A stretch of DNA of 64,000 nucleotides from Brevibacillus agri (GCF_004117055.1 NZ_CP026363.1:2348001-2412000), one strand, 5' to 3'; counted from the stretch's first letter, positions 41,987 through 51,075 are shown. Program-made: numbers and translations. The notes: generated from the sequence alone by a model not told the origin.

Positions 41987-43431
41987 CACTAGCGTTGCAT
42001 TAATCTTTTCATACCATTCAAAATCATCATAACTTTCAGCGTTCAAGTGTTCTCAGGCATAAAAAAATCCTTTACACTGGAAAGGTCAGGTAGTTCCTGT
42101 CCAAATCCAACGCAAAGGATAGACCATGGACAAGAATACCCTATTTTCTTCATTTGGTAAATACATTTCACCCATTAATATTGTGAAATTTCAACAACGG
42201 ATAGACGAAACGGATCAGGACAAGTACGTGAAAAAGTTAACGACCAAAGCATATCTACTCCTGTTTTTGCATGCTCAACTTCAGCAACGAGAAGGACTCC
42301 GAGCCATTGCAGATGATGTTTTATCAAAGAAATTCCAGCGAGAGTTAGGACTGTCGTCGATTAGTCCCGCTCAGCTTAGTCGCAAAAACAATCGAGTAGA
42401 TCCAGCTTTGCTTGAAGAAATATTTGTTGACCTTGTAGGGCAAATTCAGAGACACTCGGGCAACACGTATTCCCTTCGAAAAGACATGAAAATCATTGAT
42501 TCTACAACGATTGGGCTGTGTTTGCAGAAGTACAAATGGGCAACTTTCCGTAAAACCAAGGCTGGCATCAAACTTCATCTTCGTCTCGTCTTTGCCGACC
42601 AGGGGGATGTGTATCCTGAAAAAATAACCATCACGGGTGCCAAGTCCAATGACCGCACTCAAATGGAATCGTTGATTGATGAGATCGGTATGATGTACGT
42701 CTTTGATCGAGGGTATGTGGATTATGAAAAATTTGATGAATACACGGACAAAGGCATCTTTTTCGCTTCTCGTCTAAAAGATAACGCCGAAATCCGTCAT
42801 CTTTATGAATTCAAAATCCCCTTGGAAAGCTCCGTTTTATCGGATTCCATGATCCTTCTTGGAACGCCTCAAAAGCGGGTAGATAACGTGCTGCGACTCA
42901 TTGAAACGCTTGATTCGAAGGGAAATCTCATTCGAATCATTACGAATCGGTTCGACCTGGAAGCAGAAGAACTCAGCGACATCTATCGTTGGCGTTGGCA
43001 AATTGAGCTGTTTTTCAAGTGGATAAAGCAGCATGTAAAGATCAAGAACTTCTATGGAACGAGTGAAAATGCGGTACGAAACCAAGTATTACTCGCACTC
43101 ATTGCCTACTGCCTGTTGCTCCTTGTCAAACTGGAACAAAACAGTCAGCACAGCTTGTTGCAGATCAGGAGATGGCTAAAAGTGTTTCTTTGGCAAACGT
43201 TCGAACAATGGATAGGTAGAATGAATTACCAGTCCAAACGAACATCCAGAGGGCGACAGAAAAGGAATTAGGTATTGGTTGCTGTTATCACGATTGTAAT
43301 AAATGTATAAAACTACCAAATGGACAGTGGCTACCTTTTGCTTGGTTGCTGCCGTTTTTGGTTGTGTAGCTGAAAATGTCATTCAGAATACTTTGACAAA
43401 TTACGAACGCATTTTTTATGCAACGCTAGTG
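41987..43431 (+). mobile_element. Complete IS4-family insertion sequence (1445 bp)
   Basis: The ends are 14-bp perfect inverted repeats (CACTAGCGTTGCAT at 41987-42000 and its complement at 43418-43431), extending to 16 of 17 positions. A 9-bp target duplication flanks them. One intact transposase gene lies inside, with an AT-rich 139-base left region and 160-base right region. The exact ends and intact frame point to a recent insertion. The element lies between sbp and ftsA. Confidence 0.95.
42126..43271 (+). CDS. IS4-family DDE transposase
   Basis: The 381-residue transposase has the catalytic aspartates in KIIDSTTIGLC (first D) and YVFDRGYVDYEKF (second D) and the family's Y-(2)-R-(3)-E-(6)-K signature exactly, in YRWRWQIELFFKWIK. 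It cuts and rejoins the IS ends. It resembles the IS4Bsu1 subgroup by its N-terminus (MDKNTLFSSFGKYI), recalled from memory. No frameshift or stop interrupts it, so it is probably active. Base use is more AT-rich than that of its neighbours. Confidence 0.95.
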   Translation: MDKNTLFSSFGKYISPINIVKFQQRIDETDQDKYVKKLTTKAYLLLFLHAQLQQREGLRAIADDVLSKKFQRELGLSSISPAQLSRKNNRVDPALLEEIFVDLVGQIQRHSGNTYSLRKDMKIIDSTTIGLCLQKYKWATFRKTKAGIKLHLRLVFADQGDVYPEKITITGAKSNDRTQMESLIDEIGMMYVFDRGYVDYEKFDEYTDKGIFFASRLKDNAEIRHLYEFKIPLESSVLSDSMILLGTPQKRVDNVLRLIETLDSKGNLIRIITNRFDLEAEELSDIYRWRWQIELFFKWIKQHVKIKNFYGTSENAVRNQVLLALIAYCLLLLVKLEQNSQHSLLQIRRWLKVFLWQTFEQWIGRMNYQSKRTSRGRQKRN

Positions 43432-43440
43432 AAAAATTCT
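43432..43440. repeat. Target site duplication, right copy
   Basis: AAAAATTCT, identical to 41978-41986, directly follows the right inverted repeat. Confidence 0.92.
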
Positions 43441-43449
43441 ATATGAAAA

Positions 43450-43478
43450 AAAGGGAATGGTTGTCCTGTGTGGAATAA
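43450..43478 (+). promoter_or_regulatory. Sigma-H type promoter of ftsAZ, just beyond the insertion
   Basis: AAAGGGAAT (43450-43458) matches the sigma-H -35 RNAGGAWWW at 8 of 9 positions, and GTGGAATAA (43470-43478) matches the -10 RNNGAATWW fully, with the correct 11-base spacing. B. subtilis ftsAZ also has a sigma-H promoter here. The IS ends 18 bases upstream of the -35. Confidence 0.75.
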
Positions 43479-43541
43479 TTTATGCAGGTGTTCTCATTTT
43501 ATTAGCAAGACAAAAGACGTAGCAGGGGAGGTGTCACAGGT

Positions 43542-44795
43542 TTGGTAAGTAATGAACTCATCGTCAGCCTAGACATTGGAACATCCAAAGTACGCGTCAT
43601 GATCGGCGAAATCAACAACGGTTCCATCAACATCATCGGCGTCGGACAATCACATTCTGAAGGCATCAAGAAAGGTGTGATTGTTGACATCGACCAAACC
43701 GTGCATGCCATCCGGGAAGCGGTTGACCATGCCGAGCGCATGGTTGGCGTTTCAATCGAAGAAGTGTATGTGGGGATCACTGGAAACCATATCGAGTTGC
43801 ATGAAACCCAAGGGGTTGTCGCTGTATCCAGCGAAGACCGTGAGATACGAGAAGAAGATATCCAACGCGTCATTCAGGCAGCGAAGGTCGTAGCGATTCC
43901 ACCGGACCGTGAAATCATTGAGGTAGTTCCAAAGGAGTACATCGTAGACGGGCAAGGTAGTATAAAAGACCCGCGGGGCATGATTGGCGTCCGACTGGAA
44001 ATGGAAGGTACCATTGTGACCGGATTGAAAACGGTTGTACATAACATTGTTCGCTGTGCTCAACGGACCAATTTGCGCGTGGCTGGAATTTTCTTGCAAC
44101 CGCTTGCGGCTAGCACTGTCGCCCTTTCCAAAGATGACAAAAACATGGGTGTCGTTCTTGTCGACATCGGTGCGGGTTCTACCACGATCGGTGTATTCGA
44201 GCAAGGGAAGTTGGCAGCGACCACCGTGATCGGCATCGGTGGCGACCACATTACGAGCGACATTGCATTGGGATTGCGCACACATACGGATGTAGCAGAC
44301 CGCGTGAAGATAAAAAACGGGTGTGCATTGATCGACGAAGCTTCTGAAGATGTGAAGTTCAAGGTGAACCGGATTGGCAGTGAAGTCGAAAAGCAGTTTA
44401 CTCAAGTGGATTTGGCCAATATCATTGAGCCGCGCGCTGCAGAAATATTCCAACTGGTCGAGGAGGCCGTCTACAAGCTGGGCTTCCGCGACGAGATTGC
44501 AGGTGGCTACGTTCTCACAGGCGGTACCGTAGCGATGCCTGGCATGCTGGAATTGGCAAAAGAAGAATTGGACGCACCTGTTCGCATCGCAATTCCTGAT
44601 TACATCGGAGTGCGGGATCCTGCCTACACCACAGGGGTAGGTTTGATTCAATATGCCTTGCAGTTGATGGAGCGCCGCAGCGTACGCGTCACCCCCTCAT
44701 TCAAGGGCACTCAGAAGCAAACCGTTGTGAAGCAGCCGAAAGAAGGCGGCGGTTTAATGGAAAAAGTGAAAAACTGGTTTAGCGAGTTTATTTAG
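43542..44795 (+). CDS. ftsA: Cell division protein FtsA
   Basis: The start is a TTG with GGGGAGGTG upstream, giving the usual N-terminus (LIVSLDIGTSKVRVMIGE). The 417-residue actin-like protein has the phosphate-1 motif DIGTSKV (residues 9-15), the 1C domain (about 85-165), phosphate-2 VVLVDIGAGSTTIGVF and the adenosine motif GGYVLTGGTVAMPGM. A linker leads to the C-terminal amphipathic membrane-targeting helix (LMEKVKNWFSEFI). It tethers FtsZ to the membrane. Confidence 0.95.
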   Translation: MVSNELIVSLDIGTSKVRVMIGEINNGSINIIGVGQSHSEGIKKGVIVDIDQTVHAIREAVDHAERMVGVSIEEVYVGITGNHIELHETQGVVAVSSEDREIREEDIQRVIQAAKVVAIPPDREIIEVVPKEYIVDGQGSIKDPRGMIGVRLEMEGTIVTGLKTVVHNIVRCAQRTNLRVAGIFLQPLAASTVALSKDDKNMGVVLVDIGAGSTTIGVFEQGKLAATTVIGIGGDHITSDIALGLRTHTDVADRVKIKNGCALIDEASEDVKFKVNRIGSEVEKQFTQVDLANIIEPRAAEIFQLVEEAVYKLGFRDEIAGGYVLTGGTVAMPGMLELAKEELDAPVRIAIPDYIGVRDPAYTTGVGLIQYALQLMERRSVRVTPSFKGTQKQTVVKQPKEGGGLMEKVKNWFSEFI

Positions 44796-44943
44796 TCGCT
44801 TGCCGTAGTTAACACAATGGCGAAAATTGGAACGTTTCGTTCTTCGAAAAACATGGAAGAGAATAACGGGATGTCCCATTCGTTTTGTCAATCGGCTTCT
44901 TGGGCCACGAAGTTTTTATGTTGAATTGGGGAGGACTAGCAAT

Positions 44944-46092
44944 ATGCTGGAATTTGATATGGACATGGAATCCTTTGCACGAATTAAAGTAATTGGATGC
45001 GGCGGCGGCGGAAGCAACGCAGTCAACCGCATGATTGCAGGCGGTTTGAAAGGGGTAGAGTTCATCACCTTGAACACCGATGCCCAGGCGCTCCAATTGT
45101 CCAGTGCAGACATCAAACTGCAAATTGGCGAAAAACTGACGCGCGGTCTCGGAGCAGGCGCGAATCCTGAAATCGGAAAAAAAGCAGCGGAAGAAAGCCG
45201 CGATATGATTGAAAATGCCCTGCGCGGTGCGGACATGGTGTTCGTTACAGCGGGAATGGGCGGAGGAACGGGTACGGGGGCGGCTCCTGTAGTTGCAGAG
45301 ATCGCCAAGGAACTGGGCGCTCTCACCGTTGGCGTTGTAACCCGTCCGTTTTCCTTCGAGGGCCGCAAGCGTTCCCAGCACGGTGAAGCCGGAATTGCTG
45401 CGCTCAAGGAAAAAGTAGACACGCTGATCGTCATTCCAAACGACCGTTTGCTGGAAATCGTCGATAAAAATACGCCGATGCTGGAAGCATTCCGTGAAGC
45501 GGACAACATCCTGCGCCAAGGGGTGCAAGGGATTTCCGACCTGATCGCGGTACCGGGGCTTATCAACCTCGACTTCGCTGACGTGAAAACGATCATGACC
45601 GAGCGCGGCTCCGCCCTGATGGGGATCGGCGTAGGCAGCGGGGAAAACCGTGCGGCAGAAGCGGCTCGCCGCGCTATTTCCAGCCCGCTTCTGGAGACGT
45701 CCATCGACGGCGCACGCGGTGTCCTGATGAACATCACAGGCGGTACGAATCTGAGCCTGTACGAAGTAAATGAAGCAGCCGACATCGTTTCTTCCGCAGC
45801 AGACCCGGATGTCAACATGATTTTCGGTGCGGTCATTAACGAAGACTTGAAAAACGAACTGGTGGTTACGGTGATTGCGACCGGCTTCGAGCAAACGCAG
45901 CGCGCGGCAGAAGCGCCTCGTCGCCAGCAACAGCCGATCAGCTCGGCCGGCAACCGCCCGACGCCGATTTCCAACGTGAATACGGGTCGTGCGAAGGAAG
46001 AAGAGGATGACAAGTCCCTCTTCTCCATGAGCAACCTCGACAACCTCGATATTCCGGCATTTTTGCGCAATCGTCGTCGTAACAAAAAATAG
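44944..46092 (+). CDS. ftsZ: Cell division GTPase FtsZ
   Basis: The ATG at 44944 follows GGGGAGG; the frame is open upstream to 44827 but without conservation. The 382-residue tubulin homologue has [18 protein letters not shown] at the N-terminus, the GTP signature [14 protein letters not shown] near residue 104, and the T7 loop [12 protein letters not shown] variable linker precedes the C-terminal peptide ([16 protein letters not shown]) that binds FtsA, SepF and other partners. It forms the Z ring. Confidence 0.96.
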   Translation: MLEFDMDMESFARIKVIGCGGGGSNAVNRMIAGGLKGVEFITLNTDAQALQLSSADIKLQIGEKLTRGLGAGANPEIGKKAAEESRDMIENALRGADMVFVTAGMGGGTGTGAAPVVAEIAKELGALTVGVVTRPFSFEGRKRSQHGEAGIAALKEKVDTLIVIPNDRLLEIVDKNTPMLEAFREADNILRQGVQGISDLIAVPGLINLDFADVKTIMTERGSALMGIGVGSGENRAAEAARRAISSPLLETSIDGARGVLMNITGGTNLSLYEVNEAADIVSSAADPDVNMIFGAVINEDLKNELVVTVIATGFEQTQRAAEAPRRQQQPISSAGNRPTPISNVNTGRAKEEEDDKSLFSMSNLDNLDIPAFLRNRRRNKK

Positions 46093-46105
46093 TGTCGCCA
46101 AAACG

Positions 46106-46146
46106 AAAAGCCTTGTTCCCTTACTTGCGGGAACGAGGCTTTTTTT
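46106..46146 (+). terminator. Terminator of ftsAZ
   Basis: AAAGCCTTGTTCCC / GGGAACGAGGCTTTTTTT, 14-bp stem with one G-U pair and an 8-base loop. Confidence 0.93.
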
Positions 46147-46167
46147 GCGTGCGTAGACCAGAAAGTG

Positions 46168-46234
46168 TTAGACAAAAAATCCAAAAAAACACCGTCAAGA
46201 ATTGACAGACTTTACATACACATTGATATATACT
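46168..46234 (+). promoter_or_regulatory. spoIIG promoter with 0A-box-like site and unusually long spacer
   Basis: TTGACA (46202-46207) and TATACT (46229-46234) are separated by 21 bases instead of 17. An abnormally long spacer is a known property of the Spo0A-activated sigma-A promoter of B. subtilis spoIIG. TTAGACAAAA (46168-46177) is a one-mismatch 0A box on the minus strand, and a weaker partial box overlaps the -35. Confidence 0.75.
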
Positions 46235-46353
46235 GCTTTTACTGATAGAAGCCAGTGTACGTAGGCAGCGCAGCACTGGCCGAAAACACACTTGGCAACT
46301 CTTGCAGCTCTCGGATTTTCGCCAAGGCGAAACCAGATCGGAGGTGAGAGCAA

Positions 46354-47316
46354 GTGGTTGTGTATCTTGATATCATTCTACTCCTCAACCTCGCCATTGA
46401 TACCTTGTTGCTCTGGTTTACGGCGTATTTTCGCAAAGAGCGCGTGGTGTGGTGGAGAATGATCGCGGCCGCCTTGTTCGGGTGCTCGTATCTGGTCTTT
46501 TTCTTTTTCCCGGCGTTTTCATCCATGTATCAATGGTCAGTCAAACTGCTCTTTTCCATTCTCATGCTCTGGATTGCATTTGGTAACAGGAGGTTGTTGT
46601 CGTTTGCGCAAAACTTAATCATCTTTTACTTTGTCGCTTTTGTCTTTGGAGGCGGGGTATTCGGTCTGCAATATTTTTTGGCCCCGCAAAACGAAATCGT
46701 CAACGGATTGGTTGTGACGCACAATGACGGGTTTGGCGTCGGCTTCAAGCCTACGCTCGCGATTGTTGCCGTCGGCTTCACGCTCGTCTTTTTCCTCGGG
46801 AAAAAGAGCTACAAGGCGATCCAGGAGCCGCGCAGGATCGAAACGTTTCTCGTCGATGTCGTCGTGACCATAGCCAAGGAGAAAGTCATTTGCCGCGGTT
46901 TGGTGGACACAGGCAATCAGCTCCACGAGCCGATTACGCGTCTGCCGGTCATGATTATCGAAAGTCGCATGCTGGCTCATCTGCTTCCGCCGTCGCTTCT
47001 CCGACAAACCGATGAAAACGGTGGAGTGTGGGAGAAGCTGGACGGATCCTGGGATGACCTGCCGATCGAATGGCAGTCTCGCGTGCGCCTGATCCCGTAT
47101 CGGAGCGTGTCGCGGGGAATGGATTTTTTGCTTGCGATCAAGCCAGATCATGTGTTGGTTGTACAGGAAGGGCTTCGTTATGAAACCGAAAAAGTGCTGA
47201 TCGGGCTGAACCCGATTCCGCTCTCAGCCGACGGGAAGTACCAAGCGATCGTGCATCCTGCCATGATGGAAGCATATACGCAAGAACCTACCTTTATTCT
47301 CAAACAGGAGGGCTAA
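46354..47316 (+). CDS. spoIIGA: Sigma-E processing protease SpoIIGA
   Basis: The start is GTG with CGGAGGTGAGAG upstream. The 320-residue protein has five predicted membrane helices in the first 155 residues and a cytosolic aspartic protease domain with the active-site [16 protein letters not shown] (Asp in DTGN). It cleaves the pro-sequence of sigma-E in the mother cell after a signal from SpoIIR. The gene directly precedes sigE, with the binding site for sigE lying inside its last codons. Confidence 0.95.
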   Translation: MVVYLDIILLLNLAIDTLLLWFTAYFRKERVVWWRMIAAALFGCSYLVFFFFPAFSSMYQWSVKLLFSILMLWIAFGNRRLLSFAQNLIIFYFVAFVFGGGVFGLQYFLAPQNEIVNGLVVTHNDGFGVGFKPTLAIVAVGFTLVFFLGKKSYKAIQEPRRIETFLVDVVVTIAKEKVICRGLVDTGNQLHEPITRLPVMIIESRMLAHLLPPSLLRQTDENGGVWEKLDGSWDDLPIEWQSRVRLIPYRSVSRGMDFLLAIKPDHVLVVQEGLRYETEKVLIGLNPIPLSADGKYQAIVHPAMMEAYTQEPTFILKQEG

Positions 47317-47318
47317 TC

Positions 47319-48041
47319 ATGTATGTAAAACTTCGCCTACAACTCCAGTTGACCTGGTACCGTTTCCTGCTGTGGATTGGTGTACGCGCTGAAGAAGTCT
47401 ATTATATTGGCGGGAGTGAAGCATTGCCTCCACCGTTGACGCGAGAAGAAGAGGAAGTGCTCCTGGGACGCCTGCCATCGGGCGATCCTGCGGTGCGCGG
47501 TATGCTGATCGAGCGCAATCTGCGGCTGGTCGTCTACATTGCCCGCAAGTTCGAAAATACGGGGATCAACATTGAGGATTTGGTCAGCATCGGGACGATC
47601 GGCTTGATTAAAGCGGTCAACACGTTTGACCCGGAGAAAAACATCAAGCTGGCGACATACGCCTCCCGCTGTATCGAGAACGAGATTTTGATGTATTTGC
47701 GCCGCAACAACAAAATTCGCTCCGAGGTGTCTTTTGACGAGCCGCTCAACATCGACTGGGATGGCAACGAGCTGCTGTTGTCGGATGTGCTCGGCACGGA
47801 AAACGACACGATCTATAAAAATATCGAGGACCAGGTGGATCGCAAGCTGTTGAAAAAAGCACTGGATAAGCTGTCCGAGCGGGAACGCATCATCATGGAG
47901 CTGCGCTTCGGCCTGGCAGGCGAAGAGGAGAAGACACAAAAAGACGTGGCCGATCTGCTCGGAATCTCCCAGTCGTATATTTCCCGTTTGGAAAAGCGAA
48001 TTATAAAACGGTTGCGAAAAGAATTCAACAAAATGGTCTAG
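47319..48041 (+). CDS. sigE: RNA polymerase sigma-E factor (mother cell)
   Basis: The 240-residue sigma factor starts with an inhibitory pro-sequence of about 27 residues ([20 protein letters not shown], amphipathic) removed by SpoIIGA. Region 2 is [38 protein letters not shown], and region 4 has the helix-turn-helix [21 protein letters not shown]. It directs early mother-cell genes. It is the second gene of the spoIIG operon. Confidence 0.96.
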   Translation: MYVKLRLQLQLTWYRFLLWIGVRAEEVYYIGGSEALPPPLTREEEEVLLGRLPSGDPAVRGMLIERNLRLVVYIARKFENTGINIEDLVSIGTIGLIKAVNTFDPEKNIKLATYASRCIENEILMYLRRNNKIRSEVSFDEPLNIDWDGNELLLSDVLGTENDTIYKNIEDQVDRKLLKKALDKLSERERIIMELRFGLAGEEEKTQKDVADLLGISQSYISRLEKRIIKRLRKEFNKMV

Positions 48042-48042
48042 C

Positions 48043-48071
48043 GCATATTTTCCCAGCCTCAGGGGATACTG
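48043..48071 (+). promoter_or_regulatory. Sigma-F/sigma-G type promoter of sigG
   Basis: GCATA (48043-48047) fits the sigma-F/G -35 and GGGGATACTG (48062-48071) fits the sigma-F -10 GGNRANANTW at all but the last position, with a 14-base spacer. It begins 2 bases after the sigE stop. The rest of the 147-base gap holds a small GGTGG/CCACC hairpin (48091-48106) without a proper T-run. Confidence 0.7.
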
Positions 48072-48188
48072 TTCCTAAACCGTAACAGATGGTGGTTTTT
48101 GCCACCTTCTTGGCGGCTACGCGTCAGTACGCGGCCTTTCAAGACAACCGGGTTAGGGACTTTTTTCTTGCTTCGAGGAGGGAAAGAC

Positions 48189-48968
48189 GTGACGCGCAAT
48201 AAGGTAGAGATATGCGGGGTAGATACTTCCAAGCTTCCGGTGCTGACAAACAAAGAAATGCGTGATTTGTTTGAGCGCCTGCAAAGCGGTGAGCTGGCTG
48301 CCCGTGAGAAACTGGTCAACGGCAACCTGCGTCTGGTGTTGAGTGTGATTCAGCGGTTCAACAATCGCGGAGAGTTCGTCGACGATCTGTTTCAAGTAGG
48401 CTGCATCGGATTGATGAAAGCGATCGACAACTTTGATCTGGGGCAAAACGTGAAGTTCTCTACGTACGCCGTCCCGATGATTATCGGGGAGATCAGGCGC
48501 TATCTGCGCGACAACAACCCGATTCGCGTTTCCCGTTCGCTGCGGGACATCGCCTACAAAGCCCTTCAGGTGCGAGACAACCTGACCAACAAGCATTCGC
48601 GAGAGCCCACCATTACCGAGATTTCTCAGGAATTGAACGTCGCCAAGGAGGACGTCGTGTTCGCGCTCGATGCGATTCAGGACCCCGTCTCGCTTTTTGA
48701 GCCGATCTATCAGGATGGGGGAGATCCCATCTACGTCATGGATCAAATCAGCGATGAAAAGAACAAGGATGTCACATGGGTCGAAGAAATCGCCCTCCGC
48801 GAAGGGATGCAACGTCTGGGTGATCGGGAAAAAATGATTTTATCCATGCGCTTTTACGAGGGAAAAACCCAGATGGAAGTAGCAGAGGAAATCGGAATTT
48901 CGCAGGCACAAGTTTCCCGGCTGGAGAAGGCAGCCATCGCCCATATGCAAAAGCACGTCCAATCGTAA
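48189..48968 (+). CDS. sigG: RNA polymerase sigma-G factor (forespore)
   Basis: The GTG at 48189 has GAGGAGGG 7 bases upstream and yields the family N-terminus (TRNKVEICGVDTSKLPVLTN); the open frame from 48099 is not conserved. The 259-residue sigma factor has region 2 (FVDDLFQVGCIGLMKAIDNFDLGQNVKFSTYAVPMIIGEIRR) and region 4 (VAEEIGISQAQVSRLEKAAI). It directs late forespore transcription. The intervening promoter separates it from spoIIG, as in B. subtilis. Confidence 0.95.
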   Translation: MTRNKVEICGVDTSKLPVLTNKEMRDLFERLQSGELAAREKLVNGNLRLVLSVIQRFNNRGEFVDDLFQVGCIGLMKAIDNFDLGQNVKFSTYAVPMIIGEIRRYLRDNNPIRVSRSLRDIAYKALQVRDNLTNKHSREPTITEISQELNVAKEDVVFALDAIQDPVSLFEPIYQDGGDPIYVMDQISDEKNKDVTWVEEIALREGMQRLGDREKMILSMRFYEGKTQMEVAEEIGISQAQVSRLEKAAIAHMQKHVQS

Positions 48969-48985
48969 TGAGAAACGACATAGGT

Positions 48986-49016
48986 CCCGACGGTCTTGTA
49001 CCGTTGGGTTTTTTTA
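48986..49016 (+). terminator. Terminator of sigG
   Basis: CCCGACGGT / ACCGTTGGG with a 5-base loop and seven Ts. Confidence 0.9.
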
Positions 49017-49071
49017 TTCCCGCAGGCGCTCCGCCGCAAAGAGCCGCTCTTGTTTTTTCGGGCCGAGGAGG

Positions 49072-49098
49072 ACATATTCTCCCGCTGGTTCATATACT
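49072..49098 (+). promoter_or_regulatory. Candidate sigma-E promoter of the ylmC-like gene
   Basis: ACATATT (49072-49078) and CATATACT (49091-49098) resemble the sigma-E boxes, but the 12-base spacer is a little short. Confidence 0.35.
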
Positions 49099-49119
49099 GA
49101 AAGTAACGGAGAAAAGTGG

Positions 49120-49413
49120 GTGAGGAGAATGGTAAAAATCTCTGACTTCCAGACAAAAGAAGTGGTGAACATCCTGGATGGGAAGCGGCTGGGGACGATA
49201 TCCGATTTGGAGATTGATCTGCGCCACGGACGCGTGGAAGCGATTGTCGTGCCGGGGCCAGGCAAATTCCTCGGGTTCTTTTCCTCCGGGAATGATTACG
49301 TCATTCCGTGGCGCAATATTGTGAAGATCGGGAAAGATGTGGTGCTGGTCCGGATGGAGGAGGCACTCAAGGTAGAAGCCAGAACCTCTGGCGGGGATGA
49401 ATACAGGGAGTAA
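49120..49413 (+). CDS. ylmC: YlmC/YmxH family sporulation protein (PRC-barrel)
   Basis: The 97-residue product is a small PRC-barrel-like protein (VKISDFQTKEVVNILDGKRLGTISDLEIDLRHGRVEAIVVPG). The GTG at 49120 is preferred because GGAG lies 8 bases upstream; the ATG at 49129 is only 1 base from AGGAG. YlmC/YmxH proteins are made during sporulation in Bacillaceae but have no known activity. The gene opens the ylm group and ends in a terminator. Confidence 0.85.
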   Translation: MRRMVKISDFQTKEVVNILDGKRLGTISDLEIDLRHGRVEAIVVPGPGKFLGFFSSGNDYVIPWRNIVKIGKDVVLVRMEEALKVEARTSGGDEYRE

Positions 49414-49417
49414 AGGG

Positions 49418-49450
49418 AGAAAGGCGGCAGTTAGCCTTTCTTTTCTTTTC
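49418..49450 (+). terminator. Terminator after the ylmC-like gene
   Basis: GAAAGGC / GCCTTTC with an 8-base loop, then TTTTCTTTT. Confidence 0.75.
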
Positions 49451-49488
49451 GGCTATGGTATGATAAGCCATATGAGGAAGGTGACAGG

Positions 49489-50325
49489 ATGAGAGAACCG
49501 TTTGTCTTGGAAGGGGAAAAATCCATTTTGGCGCTGGCGGACTGGCAAGCGCATTTCCCGGGGCTCGTGGCGGGCTTTACGGTTCGCCTTGGCGGGGAAA
49601 GCGAGGAATCGTACGGCTCGTTTAATATGGGACTGCACGTGGGAGACGACCCGGCGCATGTGATCGCGAACCGAAAAAAGCTGGCCGAGCAGGTCGGGAT
49701 GCCGTTTGAGGCGTGGACATGCGCCGACCAGGTGCACGGCAACCGCGTCTGTCAGGTGACGGCGGGAGGTGCGGGAAAAGAGAGCCTCGGAGACGTCATT
49801 GCCGCAACAGACGGGCTGTTCACGCAGCAAAAGGGAGTCTTGCTGACGTCGTTTTACGCTGATTGCGTTCCGCTTTATTTTCTCGACCCGGCATCAGGAG
49901 CGATCGGGCTTGCCCACGCGGGCTGGAAAGGGACGGTCGGGCGTATTGCCGAGGAAATGGTGAAGGCGCTGCAAACGCACTATAAGGCGAAGCCGGGGGA
50001 CATCCGCGTCGCGATTGGGCCATCCATCGGAGGTTGCTGCTACGAGGTGGATGAACGGATCATGACGCAGGTGCGGACGAGTGCGGAAAACTGGAAGACG
50101 GCAGTCTCTGCCTCCACAGAAGGGAAGTACATGCTCGATTTGCGGCAGTTAAATACGGAAATTTTGCGGGAAGCGGGGATTTCCCGGGCAAATATGTTGG
50201 TGACGGACTGGTGTACAAGCTGCCGGACAGACTTGTTTTTCTCGCATCGAAAAGAAGCCGGACCGGGCAAAATGACAGGACGAATGGCTTCGTATATCGG
50301 CTGGAAGGAAACAGAAGGGAGATAG
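49489..50325 (+). CDS. pgeF: Purine nucleosidase/laccase-domain protein, peptidoglycan editing factor PgeF (YlmD)
   Basis: The 278-residue protein is of the YfiH/YlmD family. Metal-site motifs are CADQVHGNRV (His), TSFYADCVPLYFLDP (Cys/Asp), and GLAHAGWKGTVGRI (His), with SIGGCCYEVDE following. Family members act on purine nucleosides, and E. coli YfiH has been linked to keeping L-Ser out of the peptidoglycan stem. A TGGTATGAT extended -10 at 49454-49462 may drive this gene and the following ylm genes. Confidence 0.9.
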   Translation: MREPFVLEGEKSILALADWQAHFPGLVAGFTVRLGGESEESYGSFNMGLHVGDDPAHVIANRKKLAEQVGMPFEAWTCADQVHGNRVCQVTAGGAGKESLGDVIAATDGLFTQQKGVLLTSFYADCVPLYFLDPASGAIGLAHAGWKGTVGRIAEEMVKALQTHYKAKPGDIRVAIGPSIGGCCYEVDERIMTQVRTSAENWKTAVSASTEGKYMLDLRQLNTEILREAGISRANMLVTDWCTSCRTDLFFSHRKEAGPGKMTGRMASYIGWKETEGR

Positions 50326-50331
50326 GGCATC

Positions 50332-51033
50332 GTGAAAATCAAGGAGCAGGAAGTGTTGAAAGAAAGATTGGCGGCGATTGAGACGCGCATTCAGGCGGCT
50401 TGCGAGAGGGCGAACCGTCGGCGCGAGGAAGTGAAAATCATCGCTGTGACCAAATACGTCGACGAGCAGGCCATCGGTGATTTGCTGGATGTCGGGATCG
50501 AGCATATCGGGGAAAACCGGGTGCAGGATGCCTTGCCGAAATACGAGTTGCACAAAGACAGAGGCATCTGGCATTTTATCGGGCATCTGCAAACGAACAA
50601 GGCAAAAGAAGTCGTCGGGCGTTTCCCGTACATTCATTCGCTGGACCGCCTCTCGCTCGCCCAGGAGCTGAATCGCCGAGCCAAGGCGATCGACCAGGTC
50701 GTCAACTGCTTTTTGCAGGTCAATATTTCCGGGGAAGAGACAAAATTTGGGCTTAGTCCCAACGATGTATTGGCTTTTTTGCGTGAAACCAGTAATATGA
50801 AACATATAAAGATCGTCGGATTAATGACGATGGCGCCTGTTGTCGAAGATCAGGAGGAGGCGCGACCTGTATTTCGCGGACTGTGCGAGTGGAAAGCGCG
50901 GATCAATGAATGCGCGTTCCCGCATGCTCACATAGAAGAATTGTCCATGGGCATGTCCAGTGATTTTGAAGTGGCAATTGAAGAGGGAGCTACATATATT
51001 CGTCTTGGCTCTGTTTTGGTCAAGCCGGAATAG
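50332..51033 (+). CDS. ylmE: YggS family pyridoxal phosphate-binding protein (YlmE)
   Basis: The 233-residue single-domain alanine-racemase-fold protein has the PLP lysine in IIAVTKYVDEQAI (Lys near residue 43), GENRVQDALPKYE, WHFIGHLQTNKAKEV and ELSMGMSSDFEVAIEEGATYIRLGS for phosphate binding. The family (YggS/PLPBP/PipY) regulates vitamin B6 homeostasis and has no clear enzymatic activity. The start is GTG with GGGAGATAGGG upstream, 6 bases after pgeF. Confidence 0.92.
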   Translation: MKIKEQEVLKERLAAIETRIQAACERANRRREEVKIIAVTKYVDEQAIGDLLDVGIEHIGENRVQDALPKYELHKDRGIWHFIGHLQTNKAKEVVGRFPYIHSLDRLSLAQELNRRAKAIDQVVNCFLQVNISGEETKFGLSPNDVLAFLRETSNMKHIKIVGLMTMAPVVEDQEEARPVFRGLCEWKARINECAFPHAHIEELSMGMSSDFEVAIEEGATYIRLGSVLVKPE

Positions 51034-51075
51034 GGAAGAAACAGACGCGACAACGAGCAGGAGAGGAGGTAGCGT

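Noticed and set aside
48091-48106. GGTGG/CCACC hairpin between sigE and sigG as a terminator
   Set aside because: It has a short stem and the following TTCTTGG is not a T-run; it could only be a weak pause.
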